DNA of 5,164 nt from Pseudorhodobacter sp. (GTDB taxonomy: Bacteria > Pseudomonadota > Alphaproteobacteria > Rhodobacterales > Rhodobacteraceae): positions 1-5,164 of the forward strand of contig JAHEDL010000114.1 of NCBI GenBank assembly GCA_024641255.1, read 5' to 3'. This document shows, one piece after another, positions 1 to 5,164 of this stretch (positions are counted from its first letter, which is position 1; every line of letters starts with the position of its first letter). A program made the translations under genes and the position numbers. Below the pieces are notes generated by a model. That model saw only the letters and a program-made list of their open reading frames with translations, did not search any database and had not been told where the DNA came from.

Positions 1-201
1 TTCAATCAGCAAACCGCGCCAGCCGTCGCGCTTGGCGATGGAATAAACCGGATCGGCCATCCGCCCGTCATTCGCGCCAACCTGGACAACAAAAGCCGCC
101 CCACCCGCCGCCTGCCCCACCGCCGCCATAAAGCGGTCGCGGGCCATGCGGACCGGATTAACCACAGCCACTTCGCCATCGTCGTCGACTTGCGCGTCCA
201 T
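1..201 (-). CDS. FkbM-family SAM-dependent methyltransferase (N-terminal part, cut by left window edge)
   Basis: The reading frame starts at the ATG at 201-199 and is open for 67 codons to the window edge, so the C-terminus is not visible. Residues about 37-67 read FVVQVGANDG, then DPVYSIAKRDGWRGLLIE. This is the typical opening of FkbM-type methyltransferases: a glycine-rich SAM-binding motif I (VGANDG), a DP pair, and GWxGLLIE ending at the first acidic loop of the Rossmann fold. The family methylates hydroxyls of sugars or other small molecules; the substrate cannot be told from this fragment. An in-frame TGA at 243-241 limits how far upstream the start can be. GTG codons at 204-202 and 207-205 are alternatives, and a later ATG is codon 19. 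The upstream Shine-Dalgarno is poor (only GGTG-type runs), which fits translational coupling: the ATG overlaps the stop of the preceding small frame as TGATG. Family assignment is fairly firm despite truncation; the role next to soxB is unknown. Confidence 0.83.
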   Translation of the reverse strand, partial: MDAQVDDDGEVAVVNPVRMARDRFMAAVGQAAGGAAFVVQVGANDGRMADPVYSIAKRDGWRGLLIE

Positions 202-320
202 CACCACACCACACCAAACATTACGCCACCAAACACTGCGTCACGCGCCCAACCCAAGCCGTTCTTTGCAAACGTCTTGCAAAACCCAGCCATAGGATCT
301 TGGGCGCGTGCCTTGCGCAT
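201..320 (-). CDS. possible small 39-residue protein coupled to soxB and the methyltransferase gene
   Basis: A short frame from the ATG at 320-318 to the TGA at 203-201. It fills the gap between soxB and the FkbM-type gene exactly. Its ATG shares one base with the soxB stop, and its stop shares one base with the downstream ATG, both as TGATG. The predicted peptide begins MRKARAQDPMAGFCK, is basic in its N-terminal half, and ends in a hydrophobic stretch (about residues 27-39, WARDAVFGGVMFGVVW). That could be a short membrane-associated tail, although it is short for a full transmembrane helix. A GGGGTGG run about 7 bases upstream of the ATG lies inside the soxB end and could serve as ribosome binding site. 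I recognise no family. Support is the double coupled overlap and the lack of any other gene here. It may equally be a chance frame, since it is the end of a longer frame that shadows soxB from 764. Confidence 0.38.
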   Translation of the reverse strand: MRKARAQDPMAGFCKTFAKNGLGWARDAVFGGVMFGVVW

Positions 321-1567
321 CAGTGCGCCACCCCGGCAGCCACCGACTCGTCGATGAACTGGCCTTCCTTGAAGCGCCACATGTTGAACGCTTCGGCCAA
401 GGCCCCCGGCTCGCCTTTTGCCATAAGCTCGGCCATCGCCCAGCCCGACCCCGGAATGGCCTTGAAACCACCGGTGCCCCAGCCGCAGTTGATAAAGCAG
501 TTGCCCAGCGGCGTTTTCGAAATGATCGGTGAACGGTCGCCGGTCATGTCGACGATACCGCCCCACTGACGCAGCATCTTCAAGCGGCTGATCATCGGGA
601 AAGTTTCGATCAGCGCGCGCAGGGTTTCCTCGATGTGGTGGAACGACCCGCGCTGGGTGAAGTTGTTGAACCCGTCGGTGCCGCCGCCGATCACCATTTC
701 GCCCTTGTCGGACTGGCTCATATAGCCGTGCACGGTGTTGGCCATCACAACCACATCCATGCAAGGCTTGATCGGTTCCGAAACCATCGCCTGCAACGCC
801 ACCGCTTCCACCGGCAGACGGAAGCCTGCCATGTCGGCAACCTGCCCCGAATGGCCTGCAACCACGATGCCCAGCTTTTTACAGCCGATAAAGCCCTTGG
901 TGGTGTCAACGCCTTTGACGACGCCGTTTTCCGACTTCACGCCGGTCACTTCGCATTGCTGGATGATGTCCATCCCCATCGCCGAACAGGCGCGGGCATA
1001 GCCCCATGCCACGGCGTCGTGCCGCGCAGTGCCGCCACGCGCTTGATACAGCGCGCCAAGGATCGGATAGCGCGGGCCGTCGATATTGATGATCGGCACC
1101 AGCTCTTTTACCTTTGCCGGGCTGATCCACTCGGTCGATACGCCTTGCAGGTTGTTGGCGTGAACCGTGCGCAGATAGCCGCGCACTTCGTGGTGGGTCT
1201 GCGCCAGCATCAAAAGGCCGCGCGGGCTGAACATGACGTTATAGTTCAGATCCTGCGACATGGTCTCATACAGCGACCGCGCCTTTTCATAGATCGCGGC
1301 AGAGCTGTCTTGCAGATAGTTCGACCGGATGATCGTCGTATTCCGCCCGGTGTTGCCACCGCCCAGCCAGCCCTTTTCGATGATCGCCACATTGGTGATC
1401 CCGTAGTTCTTGCCAAGGAAATAGGCGGTCGCAAGACCATGCCCACCGGCGCCAACGATAATGGCGTCGTATTCCTTTTTGGGTGCCGGAGAGGCCCAGG
1501 CCTTCTCCCACCCAAGGTGATAGTTCATCGCTTCTTTAGCGACAGCGAATACTGAATAGCGTTTCAT
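320..1567 (-). CDS. soxB: sarcosine oxidase, beta subunit (heterotetrameric type)
   Basis: This cytoplasmic flavoprotein subunit oxidises sarcosine (N-methylglycine) to glycine plus formaldehyde or, with tetrahydrofolate, 5,10-methylene-THF; it works with SoxA, SoxD and SoxG. The 415-residue product has the usual family length. Residues 34-44 (DAIIVGAGGHG) form the FAD dinucleotide-binding motif, ending the first strand with an acidic residue in IIEKGW (E64). The segment GNTGRNTTIIRSNY follows at 71-84. H183, in GGTARHDAVAWG, matches the histidine that carries covalent FMN in known beta subunits, and K369 in GGFKA matches the lysine implicated in oxygen activation; both residue roles are inferred from family knowledge. 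The ATG at 1567 is chosen over an in-frame upstream start at 1660 because AAGGGGG (1581-1575) lies 7 bases before it and the N-terminus MKRYSVFAVAKEA fits the family. No soxD follows; the next frames are a small ORF and an FkbM methyltransferase. The motif GWGTGGFK differs slightly from the GWCYGGFK I recall from other beta subunits, so a paralogue with another N-methyl substrate is possible. Confidence 0.92.
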   Translation of the reverse strand: MKRYSVFAVAKEAMNYHLGWEKAWASPAPKKEYDAIIVGAGGHGLATAYFLGKNYGITNVAIIEKGWLGGGNTGRNTTIIRSNYLQDSSAAIYEKARSLYETMSQDLNYNVMFSPRGLLMLAQTHHEVRGYLRTVHANNLQGVSTEWISPAKVKELVPIINIDGPRYPILGALYQARGGTARHDAVAWGYARACSAMGMDIIQQCEVTGVKSENGVVKGVDTTKGFIGCKKLGIVVAGHSGQVADMAGFRLPVEAVALQAMVSEPIKPCMDVVVMANTVHGYMSQSDKGEMVIGGGTDGFNNFTQRGSFHHIEETLRALIETFPMISRLKMLRQWGGIVDMTGDRSPIISKTPLGNCFINCGWGTGGFKAIPGSGWAMAELMAKGEPGALAEAFNMWRFKEGQFIDESVAAGVAH

Positions 1568-1610
1568 GGGCAGGCCCCCTTGCATCACGCTGTTTATGTC
1601 TTGCCGTGCG

Positions 1611-1638
1611 TTTCTAACCCGCCCTGCCAGCGGCACAA
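1611..1638 (-). promoter_or_regulatory. weak candidate sigma-70 promoter for soxB
   Basis: Read on the minus strand, TTGTGC (1638-1633) and TAGAAA (1616-1611) are separated by 16 bases. They match the -35 and -10 consensus at 3 of 6 and 4 of 6 positions. Transcription would start near 1604, giving a leader of about 37 bases before the soxB ATG and including its Shine-Dalgarno. In GC-rich alphaproteobacteria such matches are often accidental, so this is only a candidate. Confidence 0.2.
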
Positions 1639-1734
1639 TCGGGAAAATTGCGACATACACGACGGTTTTACTCCTGCGACGGCAAATCCCCTTTTGCGTG
1701 GCACTGAAAGCGCCTACATCGGGGCCACGAAATT

Positions 1735-1739
1735 AGGGG
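1735..1739 (+). promoter_or_regulatory. ribosome binding site of ccmI
   Basis: AGGGG precedes a doubled ATGATG. It lies 3 bases from the first ATG (1743) and 6 from the second (1746), so spacing favours the second codon as the real start. The choice changes the product by one methionine only. Confidence 0.55.
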
Positions 1740-1742
1740 CGC

Positions 1743-2957
1743 ATGATGCAGGTATGGCTTTTCTGGGCAGCGGCGGCAGGGATCACGCTGGGGGTGGCGG
1801 TGTTGCTGGTGCAAGCCCTGCGGCGCGGCGAAGCTGTGACCGACAATGAAAGCGCGTTGAAAGTCTATCGTGATCAGCTGGCCGAAGTGGACCGTGATCT
1901 TGCCCGCGCCGTGCTGTCGCCTGCCGAAGCGGATCGGGTAAAAACCGAAGTGTCGCGCCGCTTGCTCGATGCTGATCGCGCGCTGCGCGCTGTCGCCCCG
2001 GCCAACACCGGCACGCATATATTGCCCGCCGCCGCGCTGATCGTGGTGGCGCTGGCCGCCAGCCTTTACGGCTATTTGCGCCTTGGCGCGCCGGGCTACG
2101 GCGATCTGCCGATGACCGACCGTCTGGCACTGGCCGAACAGGCTTATCAGACTCGCCCCAGTCAGGCGCAGGCAGAATCCGAAAACACTGCGCCCTTGGT
2201 CGATCCCACCGACGCCACCTTTCTTGACCTGATGACCAAGCTGCGCGCCGCCATCGTCACGCGCCCCGATGATCAACAGGGTTTGGCGCTTTTGGCCAAG
2301 AACGAAGCCAGCCTTGGCAACTTCATCGCCGCCCGCAAGGCTCAAGAACATCTGATCGACCTTTTGGGCGCCCAAGCCACCGCCGACGATCACGCCGGTC
2401 TGGCGCAAACCATGATCTTCGCCGCCAATGGCAAAGTAACACCCGAAGCCGAAAAACACCTGATCCGGGCGCTGGAACTTAACCCGCGCCAACCGCTCGC
2501 CCGGTATTTCTCCGGCCTGATGTTCGCCGAAATCGACCGTCCCGACCGCGCCTTCGCGCTTTGGGAACCCCTGCTGCGCGAAGGCCCCGCCGATGCGCCC
2601 TGGATCGCGCCAATCCGCGACATGCTGCAAGACACCGCCGATGCGGCGGGCATCAAATACCAACTGCCCAGCCTTGGCAAAGGCCCCACCAGCCAAGACA
2701 TGGCAGCAGCGCAAGACATGACACCCGAACAGCGGCAGGAAATGATCAAAGGCATGGTGGAACAGCTTGAAACCCGCCTGAACAGCGAAGGCGGCCCGGT
2801 TGAAGACTGGGCCAAGCTGATCAACGCCTTGGGCGTGCTGGGCGACCAACCCCGCGCCAAAGCCGCCTACGCCAAGGCAATCGCGCAATTCAAGTCCGAT
2901 GACGCCGCTTTGGGCCAGATCGAAGCCGCCGCATCGCAAGCCGGGGTGACCCCATGA
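1743..2957 (+). CDS. ccmI: c-type cytochrome biogenesis protein CcmI
   Basis: CcmI works in System I cytochrome c maturation: it holds the C-terminal helix of apocytochrome c on the periplasmic face and hands it to the CcmF/CcmH heme-ligation complex. The 404-residue product shows the bipartite CcmI plan. A first membrane helix (about 5-26) is followed by a charged cytoplasmic loop with the family signature VYRDQLAEVDRDLARAVLSP (41-60), then EADRVKTEVSRRLL. A second membrane helix spans about 93-112 and ends in YGYLRLG. The rest is a long alanine-rich periplasmic region with TPR-like helices, for example around 180-280 and near the end (DWAKLINALGVLG then AKAAYAKAIAQF). The start is either ATG at 1743 or 1746; the ribosome binding site spacing favours 1746. 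The gene diverges from soxB and ends with an ATGA overlap with ruvX, so the two are probably translationally coupled. No other ccm gene is in the window, so ccmI is separate from any ccmABC cluster here. Confidence 0.94.
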   Translation: MMQVWLFWAAAAGITLGVAVLLVQALRRGEAVTDNESALKVYRDQLAEVDRDLARAVLSPAEADRVKTEVSRRLLDADRALRAVAPANTGTHILPAAALIVVALAASLYGYLRLGAPGYGDLPMTDRLALAEQAYQTRPSQAQAESENTAPLVDPTDATFLDLMTKLRAAIVTRPDDQQGLALLAKNEASLGNFIAARKAQEHLIDLLGAQATADDHAGLAQTMIFAANGKVTPEAEKHLIRALELNPRQPLARYFSGLMFAEIDRPDRAFALWEPLLREGPADAPWIAPIRDMLQDTADAAGIKYQLPSLGKGPTSQDMAAAQDMTPEQRQEMIKGMVEQLETRLNSEGGPVEDWAKLINALGVLGDQPRAKAAYAKAIAQFKSDDAALGQIEAAASQAGVTP

Positions 2958-3430
2958 TCCTGACCGACCTGCCAGATTTTCTGGCCGCCCTCGCCCCCGG
3001 CCGCGCCATCTGCGGCCTTGATCTGGGCGACAAGACCATCGGCGTTGCGGTGTCAGACCTGCGCCGCACTGTCTCGACCCCAATCGAGGTGATCCGGCGC
3101 AGCAAATTCACCGAAGATGCTGCCAAACTGCTGGCCATCCTGACCGACCGCAACATCTGCGGCATCATCCTTGGCCTGCCGCTGAACATGGACGGATCAT
3201 CCGGCCCGCGCGTGCAATCCACCCAAGCCTTCGCGCGCAACCTGATCAAGCTGACCGACCTGCCGATCACCTACTGGGATGAACGCCTGTCCACCGTCGC
3301 CGCCGAACGCGCCCTGATCGAGGCGGATACGTCTCGAAAGCGTCGCCGCGAGGTGATCGATCAGGTTGCAGCAGGCTATATTCTGCAAGGCGCGCTGGAT
3401 CGGCTGGCTTATATGGCGCGCGAAACCTAA
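2954..3430 (+). CDS. ruvX: RuvX/YqgF RNase H-fold nuclease (putative pre-16S rRNA nuclease / Holliday junction resolvase)
   Basis: YqgF-family enzymes have a RuvC/RNase H-like fold. They are linked to 5' end maturation of 16S rRNA in the cytoplasm, and Holliday-junction resolution has been reported for some members. The 158-residue product is of normal length. It shows the family's motifs in order: GLDLGDKTIGVAVSD (21-35, with catalytic D23), GIILGLPLNMDG (70-81), the YWDERLST block (107-114, with E110), the basic RKRRREVIDQ segment (128-137) and D136, the probable third metal ligand, in IDQVAAGYIL. The ATG at 2954 overlaps the ccmI stop as ATGA, with GGGGTGA (2943-2949) just upstream. The 3' end carries the ribosome binding site of the next gene, which suggests an operon of three. 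Identity is firm; which of the two proposed activities dominates in this organism is not visible from sequence. Confidence 0.96.
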   Translation: MILTDLPDFLAALAPGRAICGLDLGDKTIGVAVSDLRRTVSTPIEVIRRSKFTEDAAKLLAILTDRNICGIILGLPLNMDGSSGPRVQSTQAFARNLIKLTDLPITYWDERLSTVAAERALIEADTSRKRRREVIDQVAAGYILQGALDRLAYMARET

Positions 3431-3434
3431 GGGG
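3429..3434 (+). promoter_or_regulatory. ribosome binding site of the DUF1289 gene
   Basis: AAGGGG overlaps the last two bases of the ruvX TAA stop. As with ccmI it precedes a doubled ATGATG, at 3 bases from the first ATG (3438) and 6 from the second (3441); spacing favours 3441. The overlap with the stop codon suggests reinitiation by ribosomes finishing ruvX. Confidence 0.6.
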
Positions 3435-3440
3435 CGGATG

Positions 3441-3671
3441 ATGGACGAAGTCTGGAAGCGCAACGAAATTGAATCGCCCTGCGTCAAACTGTGTGTGATC
3501 CACCCAGAGGAACGGCTGTGCATGGGCTGTTTTCGCTCCATCGACGAAATCAGCAGCTGGTCACGCCTGACGCCCGCCGAACGCAGCACTATTATGGCCG
3601 ACCTTCCCGCCCGTGCCCCCCGCCTTGCCGGCAAACGTCGCGGTGGCCGCTTGGGGCGCAACGCGACCTGA
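3441..3671 (+). CDS. DUF1289 family small four-cysteine protein
   Basis: The 76-residue product (77 if the ATG at 3438 is used) carries the DUF1289 signature near its N-terminus: SPCVKLC, eight residues, then CMGCFRSIDEISSW. The four cysteines are arranged C-x3-C-x8-C-x2-C and may bind a metal ion or iron-sulfur cluster; that is inferred from spacing and not shown. The conserved tail of the domain, a tryptophan followed by PAER, is present (about residues 36-45). The C-terminus is basic (KRRGGRLGRN) and could contact nucleic acid. No function is established for the family as far as I know. It is the last gene of the ccmI-ruvX run, 7 to 10 bases after the ruvX stop, and ends 7 bases before the stop of the convergent RTX gene. 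A frame open further upstream, to 3366, overlaps ruvX and is not used as start because it lacks the domain and the good ribosome binding site. Confidence 0.9.
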   Translation: MDEVWKRNEIESPCVKLCVIHPEERLCMGCFRSIDEISSWSRLTPAERSTIMADLPARAPRLAGKRRGGRLGRNAT

Positions 3672-3678
3672 GGCCGCG

Positions 3679-5164
3679 CTACAAGATCACCAGATCATCG
3701 CGCAGCGCCGCCAGCGTGCTGCCCACCACCGTCAGCGCATCACTGGCGCTAAAATTGAACACCACATCGCGCCCTACCTGCGTCGCAAAGCCAAGCGCCT
3801 GCGCCACCGAGGTCACCCCCGCAAAACCCTGCAATTCGATCTGGTCAATATTGTCCTGAAAATCGCAAATCCGATCGCGCCCCGCCGTTTTCGCAAACAC
3901 AAAGGTGTCGCATCCCGCGCCCCCCATCAGGCTGTCAGCCCCGGTTCCGCCATCCAACCTGTCGTTGCCCGCCATGCCAAACAGCGTATCCGCGCCCTCC
4001 ATCCCGCGCAAAACATCCACAGCCGCCGCGCCAGTTAGCCGATTGGCCAAGCCATTGCCGGTGCCGCTAAAACTGCCGCCGCCGATATAACTCAGATTTT
4101 CAACCTGTAACTGCGCCGCAAGCGCCCCGCCCGCCAAACTGTAAACCGCAGCCGTGCTAAACACCGTATCAACGCCGCCGCCCACCAGTTCCACCACCGT
4201 ATCGGCGGTCTGATCGACGTAGAAAATATCGTTGCCCTGCCCGCCCACCAAATAGTCGCGGCCCTGCCCGCCGTCCAAACTGTCGTTGCCCGCGCCACCA
4301 TATAGCCCGTCAATCCCGGCCCCACCGCTAAGCAGGTCATGTTCGGTCTGGCCAAACAGAAAATCGTCGCCGCCCCCACCGGTCGCCACATCGTTGCCGC
4401 TGCCGCCGTAAAGAAAATCATTCGACGCGTCGCTGCCGCGCAACGTGTCATTGCCACCATAGCCAAAGCCAAATCCGGCCTTACCCAACGCATCGAACTC
4501 GGCCTCGCCCGCAGCGATTTCATAGGCCTCATTGCGCAAAGCTGCCTTCACCAGCGTCACATCCACCACCTGCGCCAAGGCCGGCTCGGTTGGCGCACGC
4601 CCCAGCGAATAGCCATCCATCGCATGCGCCAACGAATGTTGGTGCCGAAACGTCAACGCCCCGGCCCCATCAATTGACATCAGATGCGACGCCCCGGTTT
4701 GCAGGCCCGGAAACCAGCCGATGCCAATGCCGTTCTGCGCAAACCAGCCATAGGCCGCCACCGTCGCATCCACCTCATCCATCGCCTGCGTCGGGTCTGC
4801 CACCGTGCCATGCGCGTTGGTTTCGGTCAGCAACACGTCATCCCCCGCCAAGGGCGCATAAATCGCATCCAGCCGCGCCGTCATCGCGGCTTCGGTCGTA
4901 ACAGTGCTGGTGCCCATCCAGCCCGGATACAGATGCGCCGACCAGACAAGCTTGTCCCCTACCGCCGCGCGCAGATAATCCAGCGCCGAAACCGCGCCGA
5001 TCTTGGTGGATGCAAGGGTCAAAAAATCGCCGTTATAGCCCCAACCGCCCACCAAAATCCGGCTGTCATCATGCGCCGCAATGGTCTTGGACAGCGCCGA
5101 CACGTGATCGGCATAAAGCTTGACGAACGCCGCCATATCCAAGCCGCCACTGGCTCCATTGGCG
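3679..5164 (-). CDS. secreted glycoside-hydrolase-like protein with RTX calcium-binding repeats (C-terminal part, cut by right window edge)
   Basis: The frame enters from the right edge and gives 494 residues before the TAG at 3681-3679; the N-terminus is outside. An internal TTG at 5142 is not taken as start because the frame stays open upstream (ANGASGG). The first 190 or so residues resemble the second half of a clan GH-A TIM barrel, probably GH5-like: SRILVGGWGYNGDF, WSAHLYPGW (H codon 4935-4933), LLTETNAHG, whose glutamate (codon 4824-4822) would be the catalytic nucleophile, and GIGWFPG. The acid/base NEP-type motif would lie just outside. Two RTX blocks follow, joined by a linker with DTVVELVGGGVDTV and GTGNGLANRLTG. 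Then come DRICDFQDNIDQIEL, typical of serralysin-like C-terminal modules, and the end LAALRDDLVIL, a hydrophobic-acidic tail as in type I secretion substrates. I infer export through an ABC-type secretion system and calcium-driven folding outside the cell, acting on a polysaccharide. Substrate is not determinable. Confidence 0.9.
   Translation of the reverse strand, partial: ANGASGGLDMAAFVKLYADHVSALSKTIAAHDDSRILVGGWGYNGDFLTLASTKIGAVSALDYLRAAVGDKLVWSAHLYPGWMGTSTVTTEAAMTARLDAIYAPLAGDDVLLTETNAHGTVADPTQAMDEVDATVAAYGWFAQNGIGIGWFPGLQTGASHLMSIDGAGALTFRHQHSLAHAMDGYSLGRAPTEPALAQVVDVTLVKAALRNEAYEIAAGEAEFDALGKAGFGFGYGGNDTLRGSDASNDFLYGGSGNDVATGGGGDDFLFGQTEHDLLSGGAGIDGLYGGAGNDSLDGGQGRDYLVGGQGNDIFYVDQTADTVVELVGGGVDTVFSTAAVYSLAGGALAAQLQVENLSYIGGGSFSGTGNGLANRLTGAAAVDVLRGMEGADTLFGMAGNDRLDGGTGADSLMGGAGCDTFVFAKTAGRDRICDFQDNIDQIELQGFAGVTSVAQALGFATQVGRDVVFNFSASDALTVVGSTLAALRDDLVIL
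3895..4032 (-). repeat. RTX nonapeptide repeats, C-terminal block
   Basis: About five tandem repeats on the GGxGxDxLx pattern: GAAAVDVLR, GMEGADTLF, GMAGNDRLD, GGTGADSLM, GGAGCDTFV. The first copies have lost the second glycine (GA, GM), while the later ones are closer to consensus. Such repeats form a parallel beta-roll that binds calcium in its turns. One copy carries a cysteine, which is unusual in RTX repeats. Confidence 0.85.
4219..4458 (-). repeat. RTX nonapeptide repeats, N-terminal block
   Basis: About nine tandem repeats on the GGxGxDxLx pattern, among them GYGGNDTLR, GGSGNDVAT, GGGGDDFLF, GGAGIDGLY, GGAGNDSLD, GGQGRDYLV and GGQGNDIFY. One copy (GSDASNDFLY) is ten residues long and another (GQTEHDLLS) has lost its second glycine, so the beta-roll may be irregular there. 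At DNA level the copies appear as repeated GTCGTTGCC-type words on the plus strand. Confidence 0.9.

Larger units (their letters stand above)
1568..1742. promoter_or_regulatory. divergent intergenic region between soxB and ccmI
   Basis: 175 bases separate the start codons of the divergent genes soxB and ccmI, so promoters for both must lie here or within the gene starts. Beyond the ribosome binding sites, I see only one weak sigma-70-like candidate, on the minus strand. For ccmI, TTG-starting hexamers occur at 1648 and 1694 but neither has an acceptable -10 at 16-18 bases. A loose inverted repeat (TGCCG at 1602-1606 and CGGCA at 1631-1635) is too weak to call an operator. No riboswitch-like structure was recognised. 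Confidence 0.5.

Noticed and set aside
213..235. Direct repeat ACCAAACA (213-220 and 228-235) in a stretch almost free of G
   Set aside because: It lies inside the possible small frame, where it reflects repeated Val-Phe-Gly-type codons. Two 8-base copies are too little to call a regulatory or attachment site.
201..764. Minus-strand frame of 187 codons overlapping soxB
   Set aside because: The part inside soxB is a low-complexity arginine-rich shadow. Only the last 39 codons, outside soxB, are kept as a possible small gene.
635..1555. Plus-strand open frame (306 codons) opposite soxB
   Set aside because: The product is histidine- and arginine-rich with no family features, while the opposite strand encodes a clear full-length SoxB.
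1602..1635. Inverted repeat TGCCG/CGGCA in the soxB-ccmI intergenic region
   Set aside because: Five-base arms with a gap of about 24 bases are expected by chance in GC-rich sequence; there is no T-tract or operator-like symmetry.
1668..3083. Long minus-strand open frame (471 codons) opposite ccmI
   Set aside because: It is longer than ccmI itself, but its translation is rich in G, R, Q and H with no recognisable domain, and it spans the well-supported ccmI-ruvX junction. Antisense open frames are common in GC-rich genes.
3895..4458. Repeated GTCGTTGCC-like words resembling a CRISPR or satellite array
   Set aside because: They fall in frame at nonapeptide spacing inside a coding region and are fully explained by RTX protein repeats.
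5140..5142. TTG as start of the RTX gene
   Set aside because: The frame remains open to the window edge, the preceding residues look like normal protein, and the hydrolase domain would be cut in the middle.

Overview
The window is GC-rich and densely coded, and looks like a chromosomal segment of an alphaproteobacterium, most likely a Rhodobacteraceae (roseobacter-type) species. This rests on the strongly GC-biased third positions, a tetrameric-type sarcosine oxidase beta subunit, the adjacent set ccmI - ruvX - DUF1289 protein, and an RTX exoprotein. It holds six recognisable protein genes (two cut by the window edges) and one possible very small gene. I see no rRNA, tRNA, CRISPR array, insertion sequence or prophage gene.

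Left part, minus strand (1-1567): soxB, the beta subunit of heterotetrameric sarcosine oxidase, is read leftwards. It is followed by a possible 39-residue reading frame and then by the first 67 codons of an FkbM-family methyltransferase that runs off the left edge. Each of the three overlaps the next by one base (TGATG), which suggests a translationally coupled operon. The usual next gene in sox operons, soxD, is not seen in this interval.

Middle (1568-1742): a 175-base divergent intergenic region. It must carry promoter signals for soxB (leftwards) and ccmI (rightwards), but it has no strong sigma-70 match and no clear operator.

Plus-strand operon (1743-3671): ccmI (cytochrome c maturation, apocytochrome chaperone/heme-ligation factor), ruvX/yqgF (RNase H-fold nuclease for pre-16S rRNA end processing and/or Holliday junctions) and a small four-cysteine DUF1289 protein. 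ccmI and ruvX overlap by ATGA. The ribosome binding site of the third gene overlaps the ruvX stop codon, so the three are probably co-transcribed housekeeping genes.

Right part, minus strand (3679-5164): the C-terminal 494 residues of a large secreted protein. A glycoside-hydrolase-like domain (TIM-barrel, clan-A type, cut at its N-terminus by the window edge) is followed by two blocks of RTX calcium-binding nonapeptide repeats and a type I secretion C-terminus. It converges on the DUF1289 gene with only 7 bases between stop codons.

Most of the window is ordinary. The points most worth checking are the small coupled frame between soxB and the methyltransferase gene, the link of an FkbM methyltransferase to soxB, and the hydrolase-RTX fusion. 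I found no convincing evidence of a wholly new system.
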